Assembly: GCA_036925085.1 (NCBI GenBank)
Contig: JAUPFP010000001.1
Coordinates: 12,167,854-12,231,853 of the forward strand
Length of the DNA stretch: 64,000 nucleotides
Source: Brachycybe producta
Lineage: Eukaryota > Arthropoda > Diplopoda > Playtdesmida > Andrognathidae
Reading direction: 5' to 3'
Position numbers and translations under genes: made by a program. Of the stretch, positions 28,767 to 38,551 are shown piece by piece. The notes under the pieces were generated by a model. That model saw only the letters and a program-made list of their open reading frames with translations. It was not told the origin of the DNA and made no database searches. The number at the start of each line of letters is the position of its first letter. The stretch's first letter is position 1.

Positions 28767-28980
28767 CTCAGTGTAGTCAAACGCAAAATGATCCCGGCGC
28801 TCTTAGTAGGAACTCTCGAAGTTGCCTCGCCTCCTCAGGCTTCAGATCTTAAGACAGTCTTCGAGGGTAGGAGCTGTCATCACGTAGAGGACCTGGTGTC
28901 CGCATGCAGACACCCCTCTCAACTTTGACTTTGACTCCCCTGGTCGAACCTACGTATGAGTGGGGTCTACCCCTCTCAAC

Positions 28981-29508
28981 TCAGACGGCTATTCCAGTCG
29001 TGGCCACACCCTCCCCTGTCTCCAGGGCTATGGGTGCCTCTCCCACGTTCTCGAGCCAGATATCATACTCGCCCAACCTGTTGGCATCGGCAATTCCTGC
29101 CAGAGCCAACACACCACGTCCACCCAAGGCTTTACGGTGGGGCTCCACAAGAAGCAGCTGGCCAGGGCCGGCATGCTCTACCAATCCCACCGATACTACA
29201 TGTCGTACGTGGGGTGGTAGCCAGACATTTTCACTCAGTCGCAGGGAACACACTTCCCCGCTCCCGATAGGAACACTGGTCTCGCACAGCTCCAGTGAAA
29301 CAAGGTTCACCCACCCGTCAACCTTCTCAAGCACCCATGGGATGTCAAAGAGGAGGGTCAAGTCTACCAATGCAACACCTACTACGATGGTGTGCCCACC
29401 CATGCCGAAAAGGCATGATGGTACCTCCAGTACCTCAATGGGTAACCCCATCGCTCGTGCTGCCTTCATGCTCAGAACCGAGACTTCGGCTCCCGTGTCG
29501 ACAATCAT
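28981..29508 (-). pseudogene. Aspartic protease, element 2
   Basis: MIVDTGAEVSVLSMKAAR is the retropepsin active site (DTG), followed by MGGHTIVVGVALVDL and a C-terminal linker to RT. The flanking frames are broken. Confidence 0.8.
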
Positions 29509-29692
29509 CTACAACAGGAGGTGATCACCAATGGACACGTACACCCTTGGTGCAACCGGAGAATACGCCTGGCTCTGCAATTCAGGAATGGGAACCCGTG
29601 GGTTACCACCATCGAACTTCTGCCTCCCGTCCACATCACCATCCACATGGGATGGTAACACCAGACGAGCAGAAGTCGGGGGACCAGCCTCA

Positions 29693-30019
29693 CTAACTAG
29701 ACTCAACCGGCCCGGCGGCAGGTATGGGCACACCAACACCTCTTGCCTTCTCGATCAGCGCACGATCCAGCACCTCACCACTAGGCATGTAGGGTGAGGG
29801 GGCAAACCAGCTATCCAAATGGGATACCACGGCCTCCAATGAGGAGCATGGCGTCGGAAAAACCCACTTGGTTACTTCCGGGTCCGCAGACCTAACCAGA
29901 GGCACACCTGCTTCTCGCAGGACATCCACATATCTGGAGACCGCCCAAAGGTACGTCCCTTCATCACAGTGCTGACGATGTCGGACACGAGTTTTTAAGC
30001 ATTTTCGGTCGCTCACCAC
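29693..30019 (-). pseudogene. Spacer between Gag and protease, element 2
   Basis: Open frame of 108 codons between the zinc-knuckle region and the protease with no domain I recognise. It corresponds in position to the spacer ORF 2835-3752 of element 1. Confidence 0.35.
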
Positions 30020-30064
30020 TTAGAACGGTGGCGACTGGCGGCGGTTTAACGAAGATGTCTCTTC

Positions 30065-30260
30065 GTTATCCTCCACGAGTCTATATTAGAACTGGCCATC
30101 AATTACGGTGGCCAGGTACTTTTGACCCTCCAGCCACACCGGCACCAAGCCTGGTGTTGGCGGGAGCTTCTGGCTCGCGCCAGGCTTCATAACAGCAACA
30201 TGTCCCTTTGCCGCAGCATCAGGACAGTCCCGTCTCAGGTGCCCCATTTGGTTTCACCCA
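30065..30260 (-). pseudogene. Zinc knuckle with a stop codon in place of a Cys
   Basis: On the minus strand near 30258-30217 the codons read C-F-G-(TGA)-N-Q-M-G-H-L-R-R-D-C. The spacing is exactly that of a CCHC knuckle, with the second Cys codon changed to TGA. The frame then stays open to about 30090. Confidence 0.7.
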
Positions 30261-31115
30261 AAACACGGGCCAACTCGCCGGAGTGAACCTGCTGATCCAC
30301 GGTCCGTATCTAGAGGCGTTCCCACCGGCTGACCTCCACCAGAGCCTGCCATCTTTGTCCAACTTGGACGGTGCAGTAGCATTCGCACCCGTTTGGCTCG
30401 AAGATGAAGCCCTGGCTGAGCTCCCAGAGCCAGCCATGGTTGCGGAGGACTGATCGCTAGCCCTGTCCTGAGGAGCCCCTCTGGTACGGTTAGGTAATTT
30501 ACCTGTTAGAAGCAAATCGGTTTCCACGAGCCGTGCCTTTCTGGCATATGCTTCCACCGTACCGGCCTTACAACCGATCAATTGATCAGTGATGGCCGTC
30601 AGGAGTTTCCGTTTGAAGCGAATGAGCCGACAGCTCTCGTCTTCGCCCGGAGACACTCGGTCGGACAGTTCCAAGAACCGCCAGTAGAATGCCTGCACAG
30701 ACTCGGTAGCCCCCTGTTTCATTGACTCGAATTCACCGAAACAGAGGCGAGTCTGGTTACTGGTGCTGAAGCGGCTACGCATAGCATCCTTCAGCTCAGC
30801 CCAGGTCAGGTTTCCACCAAAGTGGCGTAATATTCTTCCGCCGGACCGTCCAGCAGAAACAAAGAAACTGCATCGGGACTCGTCCGTCCAGCGCTGAGCT
30901 CGGGCTTTCGCTTCGAACTTGCGGAGAAAAGGCGTCAAGTCCTCTCTGCCGTCGTAACGAGCAAATGAGTGGACCGGGTTAAAGAACCCGAACGCCTGAA
31001 CCTCCGCTGGAACCGCTAGAGCGAGCATCCAAGCAGCGGCGCTAGCCCTGCGAGGCCGCCTGCTCCGGTTCCCCGAAACGTCAGACTCGGACTCCGCTTC
31101 CGAAAATATCACCAA
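30219..31115 (-). pseudogene. gag: Gag capsid region, element 2
   Basis: 298 codons with a retrotransposon Gag domain: HSFARYDGREDLTPFLRKFE near residue 50, then NLTWAELKDAMRSRF and ESVQAFYWRFLELSDRV. The Ser-rich C-terminus leads to the zinc knuckle in another frame. It overlaps the preceding ORF by 7 bases in another frame. Confidence 0.8.
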
Positions 31116-31756
31116 GTGAACTCCCGGCTGCTGTCCGGGTGCGGGAGGAGCTCCCCGGCCAATCCCCTAAGAGACGGCCTGGGTGCTTTCCGCGGAGGTT
31201 CCCGCCTGGCCTGCACCAGCGGGACCTCCTCCCGTGCGCCTTCACGCATGGGCGACAGTGAATACACCGGCACATCCCTCGGTTCGACCACTGAACTAGA
31301 CAGCTGTCCTTCCAACTGAAAGACATCTATCCCATAAGCGATCTCCCTGAGTTGCCGCTCGAAGAGCGTAGCCAAAAAGGCCCGGCCCTCCCATGCAGTC
31401 TCATCAGGAATCGCCACCAGGTCCCGAAGGGGCTGGCCGCCCCGTCCAACCGGACGGGCGGTGGTGGAAGCTTGGACAATCGGCCGCGACCGATCGTCAT
31501 CCCCGATGAGATCACCATCGGAATCACTGTCATCCAACGGGTATTCTCCTGGAAGAATGTCACTGCGGTGTTTCCGCACAGTTACCCATTCATCCGGGAA
31601 ATCCCCGTCCACGCTACCGCCTTGTCCGCCTGTCACCAGGGGGACTCCGCCTTCTGCCCCACCAAGGGGACGGTCGACTATGCGGCTGCGTAACTCCAAA
31701 CCCGCATCTGCACCAATTTCCCGACCTTCCGTCGGTACTTTTGGGGCTGGCTCCAT
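31109..31756 (-). CDS. Gag N-terminal ORF, element 2
   Basis: 215 codons from an ATG in good context (GAAAATGG). Gly/Asp/Arg-rich with no known domain; likely the matrix-like N-terminus of Gag, joined to the capsid part by a frameshift near 31110. In contrast to element 1, this start lies well downstream of the primer site, after a leader of about 690 bases. Confidence 0.6.
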   Translation of the reverse strand: MEPAPKVPTEGREIGADAGLELRSRIVDRPLGGAEGGVPLVTGGQGGSVDGDFPDEWVTVRKHRSDILPGEYPLDDSDSDGDLIGDDDRSRPIVQASTTARPVGRGGQPLRDLVAIPDETAWEGRAFLATLFERQLREIAYGIDVFQLEGQLSSSVVEPRDVPVYSLSPMREGAREEVPLVQARREPPRKAPRPSLRGLAGELLPHPDSSREFTW

Positions 31757-31883
31757 TTTTCACCGTAAATAAACAGTAAAATCTGAACAAAGCCATTAGA
31801 TAGCGGATTACCACCGTCGAAAACGGTAAATTCACAAATAAAAGTCCGTAAAATATCGTAACGAATGAATGCAACCGTGTGAA

Positions 31884-32405
31884 ACCGCGGTATCACGGAC
31901 AAAAGTCCGTGTCCCACGGTAAGGTACGGTCAGAGTTTAATTCCACCGGTTTCTACCGCGGTATAACGGACAAAAATTTGTTTCCCATGGTGTACTTCTC
32001 GGTACTACGACTTTTACCACTTTCTACCGTGGTACCACGGACAAAAGTCCGCACCCCACGGTGTAATCATGGTAAAAACCTCTCCAACCACTTTCCACTA
32101 CGGTACAACGGACCAACGTCCGAAACCCACGGTGTAATCGCGGTCAAAAACCGTAAAACCGCGTTCCACCACGGTACAATGAACAAATGTCCGAAACCCA
32201 CGGTGTAGTTACGGTTAATTACGGTTACAAACCTTTGTAACCGCATTCCACCACGGTACAACGGACAAAAGTCCGAAACCCACGGTGGAATTACAGTCAA
32301 CAAGGTTTACGAGGTTAACCCAACGGTTTCTGCCGCCGTCCCACAGACCAAAGTCCGTGCCCAGCAGTGTACTTCCGTCGCAAAGTGATTTGACCGTCGA
32401 AACGG
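31884..32405 (-). repeat. Seven tandem hairpin repeats in the 5' leader of element 2
   Basis: Units of about 70-82 bases start at about 31884, 31957, 32026, 32097, 32168, 32250 and 32328. The better-kept units hold a small stem-loop (CGGAC-AAAA-GTCCG; 7 bp in the first unit, 31894-31911) enclosed by ACCGTGG/CCACGGT. The array lies between the primer site and gag, where packaging, dimerisation or translation signals usually lie. Confidence 0.8.
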
Positions 32406-32447
32406 TCAAATCCACGGTCTAAAACCGTGCAAGAGGCTGGGTACGAG

Positions 32448-32465
32448 TACCCGGCGCCTCCACCA
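32448..32465 (-). other. Primer-binding site of element 2
   Basis: On the minus strand TGGTGGAGGCGCCGGGTA, two bases after the LTR end. Its complement resembles a tRNA-Ala 3' end with CCA. It differs from the element 1 site at only two positions. Confidence 0.8.
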
Positions 32466-32647
32466 ATTGTAACGACCCGACTGGTCAGTTACAATACCTC
32501 GGGCAACTCTTGCCCCGTTCAAAAGAACTTTAGCAAAACTTACCCGGACACCAGACTCCAAACGGGGACGGGATCGTACCCGTAGCAGCCCTCTGCACGG
32601 TGAACGTTGGGTAACGTCGGCTCCCGGAGTCTCCCTTGCCGGACACG

Positions 32648-32731
32648 ATGGATGATTCGCCGCCACAACGAGAATATCGCGGTGAGACCTCTCTCACCGC
32701 GATATTCTCGTTGTGGCGGCGAATCATCCAT
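32648..32731. repeat. 39-bp perfect palindrome with 6-base loop
   Basis: Arms 32648-32686 and 32693-32731 match perfectly; the loop is ACCTCT. It would fold as a long RNA hairpin in LTR transcripts or a cruciform in DNA. It may be a recent inverted duplication. Confidence 0.9.
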
Positions 32732-33051
32732 AAGTACCGTAAAGTACCGGCCGACAATATGACGGAGACGGACGGTGGAAATCCCGAAGATGCACTCCAA
32801 ACAAAGAACAATGGAGGCCACCCTGGCCTCCAGCAGAGAGATCCTCTCCAGTCAATTTCCTACAACACACTGCCCAGATTCAATGGCTGACCAAGCCAAA
32901 GAAACCTCCAGGCAACTCCACCTGGAGGGGACAGTGGTCATTTCTGACCTCTCACCCATTGACTTCAATGGTGAGAGGTCTGCTGGCTCCAAAATGGCGT
33001 CCGACCCAACAGCCTACTATATGCTGTCAGGCAGATCACCATAGGAAGTTC

Positions 33052-33083
33052 GTCTGCTCAATCAAAAATTTGATTGAGCAGAC
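33052..33083. repeat. 15-bp perfect palindrome with 2-base centre
   Basis: Arms 33052-33066 and 33069-33083, centre AA, at the very start of the element 2 LTR. Confidence 0.9.
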
Positions 33084-33145
33084 CAGGTTGCCACAATAGC
33101 TATGTTATAATAAGCCACTTTAACATGTATCGCTTGTACCATATT

Positions 33146-33151
33146 TTTATT
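33146..33151 (-). terminator. Poly(A) signal overlapping the stop codon
   Basis: The stop TAA (33152-33150) is the first part of TAATAAA on the minus strand. Confidence 0.5.
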
Positions 33152-33632
33152 ACATTCGCAATAATAAATATAACAAAGTAGTAATCATCAGTAATTGTGG
33201 AATAGTTTGCACCAAGTCACTTGTAGTTAAATGAGTAGTTATATAGCTATCACACATAGCACTCAATGATCCATTGGCTTGAAGCCATGATGCTGATGAC
33301 TTGAATACATATTCACCAATATGTGCTGCTGATGCTTCATCAAATCCTGATTTTGCCAGTTGAATAATGAGTGCGTAGGCTACAATAATTTTACCAAATG
33401 AAGCTGATCCTTGATAAACTTCGTTCAACAAGAAACTTAAATGACGATCCAAATCTGAGACAGTTTTTAAATTACTTGCTATAGATTCAAATGCTTGAAT
33501 ATCCTTATTTTGTGCCTGTTCAGCGAGTTTGTAAATCTTTTGTGAAAAGTTCAAATTCACACATTTACCCGATAGCTTGACTATACGATATACATCAGTG
33601 GCAATTTCAGTAAAACATTCCATGCTGAGCAT
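33150..33632 (-). CDS. Bcl-2 family-like protein
   Basis: A single uninterrupted ORF of 160 codons; the ATG at 33623 (MECF) is in better context than that at 33632. Residues 71-90 (EVYQGSASFGKIIVAYALII) resemble the BH1 motif with FG in place of WG, and residues 116-130 (WLQANGSLSAMCDSY) resemble BH2, with the right spacing between them. Residues 141-158 are hydrophobic before a final RM, like the tail anchor of Bcl-2 proteins. The expected role would be control of apoptosis at mitochondrial membranes. No BH3 is obvious. A TATA-like box lies upstream and AATAAA overlaps the stop codon (TAATAAA), a compact layout usual in viral genes. Adintoviruses carry Bcl-2 homologues. It could also be a processed or rogue host gene. 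Similarity is judged by eye. Confidence 0.55.
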   Translation of the reverse strand: MLSMECFTEIATDVYRIVKLSGKCVNLNFSQKIYKLAEQAQNKDIQAFESIASNLKTVSDLDRHLSFLLNEVYQGSASFGKIIVAYALIIQLAKSGFDEASAAHIGEYVFKSSASWLQANGSLSAMCDSYITTHLTTSDLVQTIPQLLMITTLLYLLLRM

Positions 33633-33708
33633 TAATAGTGCCTCATTTGTAGATCATAACTGCAGAGAATAAACAAAACTACTAGTCTGTATAGAAATGT
33701 TTTATAAA

Positions 33709-33719
33709 GTGGTTGTCCC
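33709..33719 (-). promoter_or_regulatory. TATA-like box of the Bcl-2-like gene
   Basis: ACTTTATAAAA on the minus strand, about 80-95 bases before the start codon. Confidence 0.4.
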
Positions 33720-34590
33720 ACTTCTCTATCCTTTTCTGGCTATGAGCAGTGACCTATATAGAATAGCTGAATTGGGTGTGTCTATGTTAGTCTATGGGAA
33801 AGTGACGCAGAAATGACTTTCGCTATACTACTAACGTTTGCCCTAAAACCACTTTTTTATTCTCTCTTTTCATACAGTTTAGTTTATTGTCTTTCCGTAA
33901 AGTATGTTAAATAGGTTTTTGGTGCCTGAGGCATAAAAAAAACGCCAAATGACGTGAATTTACGCTACTAATTAGAGCAAATGTCCCTTTAGGGCAAATG
34001 TCTCTTTTTGGGCAAATGTTTTTAGGGCAAATGTCTCACACCCATTTGTATTTTTTTAATTAATAATATAGGATTCTTTTATGAAGGATTTATAAAATTT
34101 AGGATTCGTCCCACCTCTACTTATTACCTTCTAAAACACACAATTACTTAAAAACGATCAATTTTAATTTGAAGAGGAGGAATATGTATTCCAGCAAAAT
34201 CTCGCTTTTTGAAAATATTGAAATCAGTGAAAAGTATTTTATTGTAAATATTATTGATGGAAAAATAATTAAGTGAAGTTCAAGGTATTTGAGAGAAAAT
34301 TGTTTTAAAATAATTAATTTTAGAAAAAAAAAGTAAGAAAAAATAGGTTTTGTAAAAAAAAAACCATTACAGGAAAGGTTAGGTTAGGTTAGGATCTACA
34401 AAAAGTGTTATTTAAATGAAAATGTTCAGGTGTTCAGGGGCCTATAAAAATCTCTTTAAATATAGTCTGTTTAGCAGGATTTTCATTGTTTTGGGATAAC
34501 TGCCTTTCTTATGTGGTCAACGTACTAGCATTAGCGTATTAGTAGAGCGCATGCACATTGCCTTCTTATCGTTTTATATAGGAAAACGAT
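33720..34590. other. Unassigned AT-rich stretch
   Basis: Contains about four degenerate copies of TTTAGGGCAAATGTCTC at 33966-34035 and a short AGGTTAGGTTAGGTTAGG run at 34376-34393. No gene recognised. Confidence 0.35.
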
Positions 34591-34810
34591 CGTAGATGCT
34601 AGAGGCCCTGTATAGGGAGAGGTTGGCCATTTGAAAGTAATTTTTTTATTGGTTGTTTGCATCACGTGGTTTATGGACGAGGTCTGAGCACATATGATAA
34701 AGGTATGCAATTATTGACTTGTTTAGCTAAATAATTAACAATGAGATGAATTAGTATTGACTTTGATTAAACTTAGAAGAAATATTACGCTGATTGGCTA
34801 ACTGTAAAGA

Positions 34811-34948
34811 ATGCCAGGCTGCAGCAACTCGACGTAAAAGGGCAAAATCATGAAAGTGTTTCACCGAAACCCTGTGAGGAGAAAAATTTGGGCAACACGG
34901 ACAAAGAGAGACAACTGGACTCCAAGTAACAACTCCTTTTTGTGTGAA
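34811..34948 (+). pseudogene. THAP domain exon 1 of P transposase
   Basis: MPGCSNS at the start, then VFHRNPVRRKIWATR and NWTPSNNSFLCE match the THAP zinc-finger pattern (C..C, FHRxP, WxP, C.DHF). Codon 9 is TAA. The exon ends before GTAAGT at 34949 and joins in phase to exon 2 at 35297 (FLCE|DHFDE), after an acceptor TTTTCAG. The THAP domain binds the element's subterminal DNA. Confidence 0.85.
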
Positions 34949-35296
34949 GTAAGTTGTGTAGCATAATATATAAATGTAACTTATTTATAAGGTACAAAAT
35001 AATTATAAGTTACTTGTGGTTGCATGACTGTGGGCCTTTAGCTAACTGCCTTCTCTGCCTTATGTTTGGGAGCATTCACATAGTTATAAACTTGTTAAGT
35101 GCACATACAGTGAACATTTTATAAGTTAAAAAAACATGATATAATCATGTCATACACAAAGGGGTTACCCCCGTGAAGGCTAGTTTTGATAAAAAGAAGC
35201 ATATAAATGTGTTTGACGTGAAATGTTTACATTTTGTTCTTCGTTTACTACTATTTTCTAGTTTATACTTTAAAGGTAATTATTTTGAATTTTCAG

Positions 35297-35572
35297 GATC
35301 ATTTTGATGAAACACAGTGGGAGAATCAAAGGGTAGATGGTAAAAGAAAATTAAAGAGGGATGCTGATCCAACGTTATTCACCTTCCAACCACCTATGAA
35401 AAAGAGAAGGGTTTTAGCTTACAAAATTGTGAACAAGGAACACAATTATGGAAGTACACCAGACTCTGAAATTTTCCACATTTCCAACATAGACGTACAG
35501 GTAGAAAATGATACAGGCACTTGTTTTGTGGATGATATTTTACTACTTACGAAAACAATCCCTGTCGAGTAG
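35297..35572 (+). pseudogene. P transposase exon 2 (end of THAP and linker)
   Basis: Begins DHFDETQWENQ, completing the THAP C2CH module, followed by a basic linker. The frame stops at 35572; the coiled-coil segment that follows (VQEL, KLARKQRSDLCKLGRKIHEM) is broken by stops up to 35760. Confidence 0.8.
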
Positions 35573-35760
35573 GAAATAATGAAAGGGCAAATCCAGATTC
35601 TGATTTAAGAGTTCAAGAGTTGTAGAAATTAGCAAGAAAGCAGCGATCAGACTTATGTAAATTAGGAAGGAAAATCCACGAAATGACCATGGCATGAAAG
35701 AGGTCCAATTCTCCTAATAAGGTTTTAAAAAAATTTCTAAATGAAAATCAAATTGCGTCC

Positions 35761-36882
35761 TTGTCATTAAAGTCAACTCGTGGCTTTCAGTGGTCTGATG
35801 TCACCATAAAGAATGCTCTAAAACAGTTGTTTTCATGTGGGACTAGGGGCTATGAAGAACTGTTGTCCTTACATTATCCATTACCTTCTTTGAGAACCCT
35901 CAGAAGAAAATTAGAAGGTTTGTCAGTCAATTCAGGAATACAAGATGATATCTTTGACATATTGAAGGTAAAGGTAGATGTTCTCAAAGCAGAGCAAAAA
36001 GAATGTGTGTTGTTTCTAGATTAAATGGCTTTTACACCTGGAATGGATTATGATGCTGCATCACAATCATTGAGTGGCAACATAACCATTGGAAAACAGA
36101 CAGGTTCTGCCACTAAGGCCCTTGTATTTATGCTTGGGGTAGCAAGTAGGTGGAAACAAACCATAGCTTACTTCTACACCGGTGATACCTTACAGGGGTC
36201 TCTACTTGTTATCGTTATTAATGAAATCATTATAAAAGCAGAAGCTATTACACTGTCTGTTGTGACAGTGGTTTCAGATATGGGTTCTACCAACCAAGCA
36301 GTGTGGAAACAATTTGGGATAGTAGTTGGGAAACACAGCAAGACTAAAAACTGGTGTCAGCACCCACTGGACCCAAACCAGAAACTGCACTTCATAGCAG
36401 ATGTACCACATTTGCTTAAAAACATAAGGACAGTACTTCTCTGTAACAAACACATTACGATTTCAGATGATCTTAAAACCATGTTTAGTTTGCCTTCTAA
36501 TACAGTTATGCTTGATCACATTAAAACATTGTGTGAACATCAAAGCTCGCACCAATTAAAAATTGCTCAAAAGTTGTGTCAGGACGATTTAGATCCTAAA
36601 CACTTTGATAAAATGAAAGTTGGTAAGGCAAAAAATGTCCTTAGCCATGATTTAAGCACAGGCTTAGCCTACTTGTCAGAAAATGAAGGATTTAATGAAT
36701 CAATGAAAACAACTGCTTGGTTTCTGAAACTAGTCCAGCGGTGGTTTGATTTGATGACATCTCGAAATCCAGTTTTACCTTTAAGAAAAACTAATATAAG
36801 TGAGTATAACAAGGTGGCAAACTTTTTGGAGTCATGTATAAAGGTATTTGAAGGTCTAAGGCTAAGTTTATCTTCCTCCTAA
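35761..36882 (+). pseudogene. P transposase catalytic region
   Basis: One frame through both marked ORFs, interrupted by a single TAA at 36022-36024 directly after the conserved FLD, where P transposases have a Glu. Visible family features: TRGFQWSDVTIKNAL and LPSLRTLRRKLEG, then SDMGSTNQAVW (second acidic residue), a GTP-binding-like insertion region, and FIADVPHLLKNIR. The ending shifts frame near 36840, after which DCLENLFSCVRQ and FKATLKLISVAQYLK continue to about 37058. Confidence 0.88.
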
Positions 36883-37058
36883 CATCCCGATTTATGCAAG
36901 ACTGTCTCGAAAACTTGTTCTCATGTGTAAGACAGAAAACCCCAATCCCAACGGCAGCACAATTCAAAGCCACCCTGAAGCTTATCTCTGTAGCTCAATA
37001 CCTCAAGTATGTTAGTAATAGTAATGACGATTCAGATGATAGAGAGTTCTTGGCATAA
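36835..37058 (+). pseudogene. P transposase C-terminal segment after frameshift
   Basis: Carries DCLENLFSCVRQKTPIPTAA, a hallmark C-terminal block of THAP9/P transposases, and a Ser/Asp-rich end. Joined to the preceding part by a one-base shift. Confidence 0.8.
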
Positions 37059-37124
37059 TTTGTAGGAGCAGTTGGGAAGAAAAAGAATGAACCAATTTCT
37101 CTCAGTTTTACATTTCCTCACAGA

Positions 37125-37622
37125 TTGTTTACTTATAATGACGAGCTATGCTTATTGGAGAAAAACATGTTGTATAACATTTCCGGGTATATTATTTCCC
37201 GGATCAAAAAAAATGTATGCAGCAATTGTTTACTTGCCATTCAAACAGAACACCCTTTGAGAGCAGATTATGCTGTTCTGAATTCGTTGCATGAGTATAA
37301 ACAAGATGCACTCGTAAAAGTTAATGAAAAATGCGTCCAACTATTTTTCATATGTGAACAGTTGTTTAGAAATATCCAGAAATTACCAGCTGGCAAGTTT
37401 CCACCCACCCAATGCATAATTTCCAATATTCAAAATGAGGTGCACACTAAGAGAGCAGGCTTAGATTCTTGTCACACCATTACAGACAGAATTATTTCCT
37501 GGTTCATAATGTTTAGATTGAAACTTTGGAGTGTGTATCAAAGAGATCTAACCAAAAAAACTAGAAAACTTAAAGATAGCAAAAGTGCGGCAATGAAAAT
37601 AGTTGTGAGTAACTTAACATAG
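37125..37622 (+). pseudogene. P transposase distal C-terminal segment
   Basis: 165 open codons with ISGYIISRIKKNVCSNCL (Cys pair) and a helical C-terminus typical of the end of long P transposases. The stop is at 37620-37622. It probably followed an intron or is separated from 37058 by a lost frame. Confidence 0.65.
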
Positions 37623-38551
37623 TAGCATAAATATACTACAATGTAATTTAATTTTGTTGTTTGACATGTAAAATAAAAATAATTGAATGCAGTTTTGTTA
37701 TAAAAAAATCAGTCACGATTTCGACCAGCAAAAATTTGTTAAAAAGAAATGTCATGAACATTAATAACTTAATAAAAATTGGTTTTAAAATTAATTACAG
37801 CAAAACTTTCCTGTACTAAATATAGTTAGGAATAATAAAAAAAATGAAAACTGTTTTTTACATTTACCAACAAAATACATTTTTTAATTTCTGAACAATT
37901 AGAATTCAGTGAGTTATCCCCTTTTAACAAAGTTTTAACTGTAAAATGATTAATCAAATGGATTACTTTCAATAAATAAATGCAAACATTAAAAAAAAGG
38001 TTTTTAAACATGTTATTTTTGAAAAAACAATGATGGTAGGCTATGGGTACATTGTATAATAATGTCACATTTCGACAAAACATGGCGGCCAAAAATGAGT
38101 TGGCCAACCTCTCCCTATACAGGGCCTCTAGTAGATGCACGCTAGCAGTACCATCTATTGTGCAATGACACAGTTATTCTAAAATGTAGCAGACAAGTCT
38201 AGCAGACAGCTAAATGATCTAAGATCTTGTTTGACAGTAGTTTTGATGCAATATCTCGTTTGTTTCTTGTAGTTTTGATGCAATATCTTTTTTGTTGAAC
38301 ACCATCTTAAAGGAGAAAAGAGACTTTCTTTAATGGTTGTACCATGACAATTATGTTATTCCTCGTTGGAGTTTAAAATTTTCATTAATTTTGTTACAGT
38401 TTATTGGATATTTTCTTTCATAGTTGTAATATATTGTAAACAGGGTTCTTATAATTTATTCACAACTTATTTTTATAATAAAAATTTCTTTCTGTTTTGT
38501 TTTCATTATTTTTTTAATAAAAGTTTGTAATTTCATAAAAATTAAATCTAG

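Larger units (their letters stand above)
23262..33095 (-). mobile_element. Ty3/gypsy LTR retrotransposon, element 2 (decayed)
   Basis: A GC-rich block in AT-rich surroundings. In minus-strand order: 5' LTR (33095-32468), primer site, a leader with tandem repeats, gag, protease, RT, RNase H, integrase and long downstream ORFs. The coding parts are split among frames by several indels and stops. No 3' LTR or polypurine tract is visible before similarity ends near 23262, so the element is 3'-truncated. It is clearly older than element 1 but shares its primer type and layout. Confidence 0.9.
32468..33095 (-). repeat. 5' LTR of element 2
   Basis: On the minus strand it begins TGTGGCAACC (33095) and ends GTTACA (32468). 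The last 26 bases form a hairpin of their own (32468-32493). Further perfect or nearly perfect inverted repeats are at 32501-32515, 32648-32731 (39 bp), 32813-32831 (8 bp), 32836-32848, 32905-32928 (8 bp), 32946-32980 (16 bp with one bulge) and 33052-33083 (15 bp). The start is inferred from TGT...ACA and from the primer site; no second LTR is available to confirm it. Confidence 0.65.
34600..38130 (+). mobile_element. P element (THAP type) with 8-bp target duplication
   Basis: Perfect 30-base terminal inverted repeats, starting TAGAGGCCCTG (34600-34629) and ending CAGGGCCTCTA (38101-38130), flanked on both sides by GTAGATGC (34592-34599 and 38131-38138). An 8-bp duplication is characteristic of P elements. 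The perfect ends and duplication indicate a fairly recent insertion, though the coding region carries stops and a frameshift. Confidence 0.95.

Noticed and set aside
34376..34393. AGGTTAGGTTAGGTTAGG as an interstitial telomere
   Set aside because: Only three units, and they do not match a standard TTAGGG or TTAGG phase over any length.
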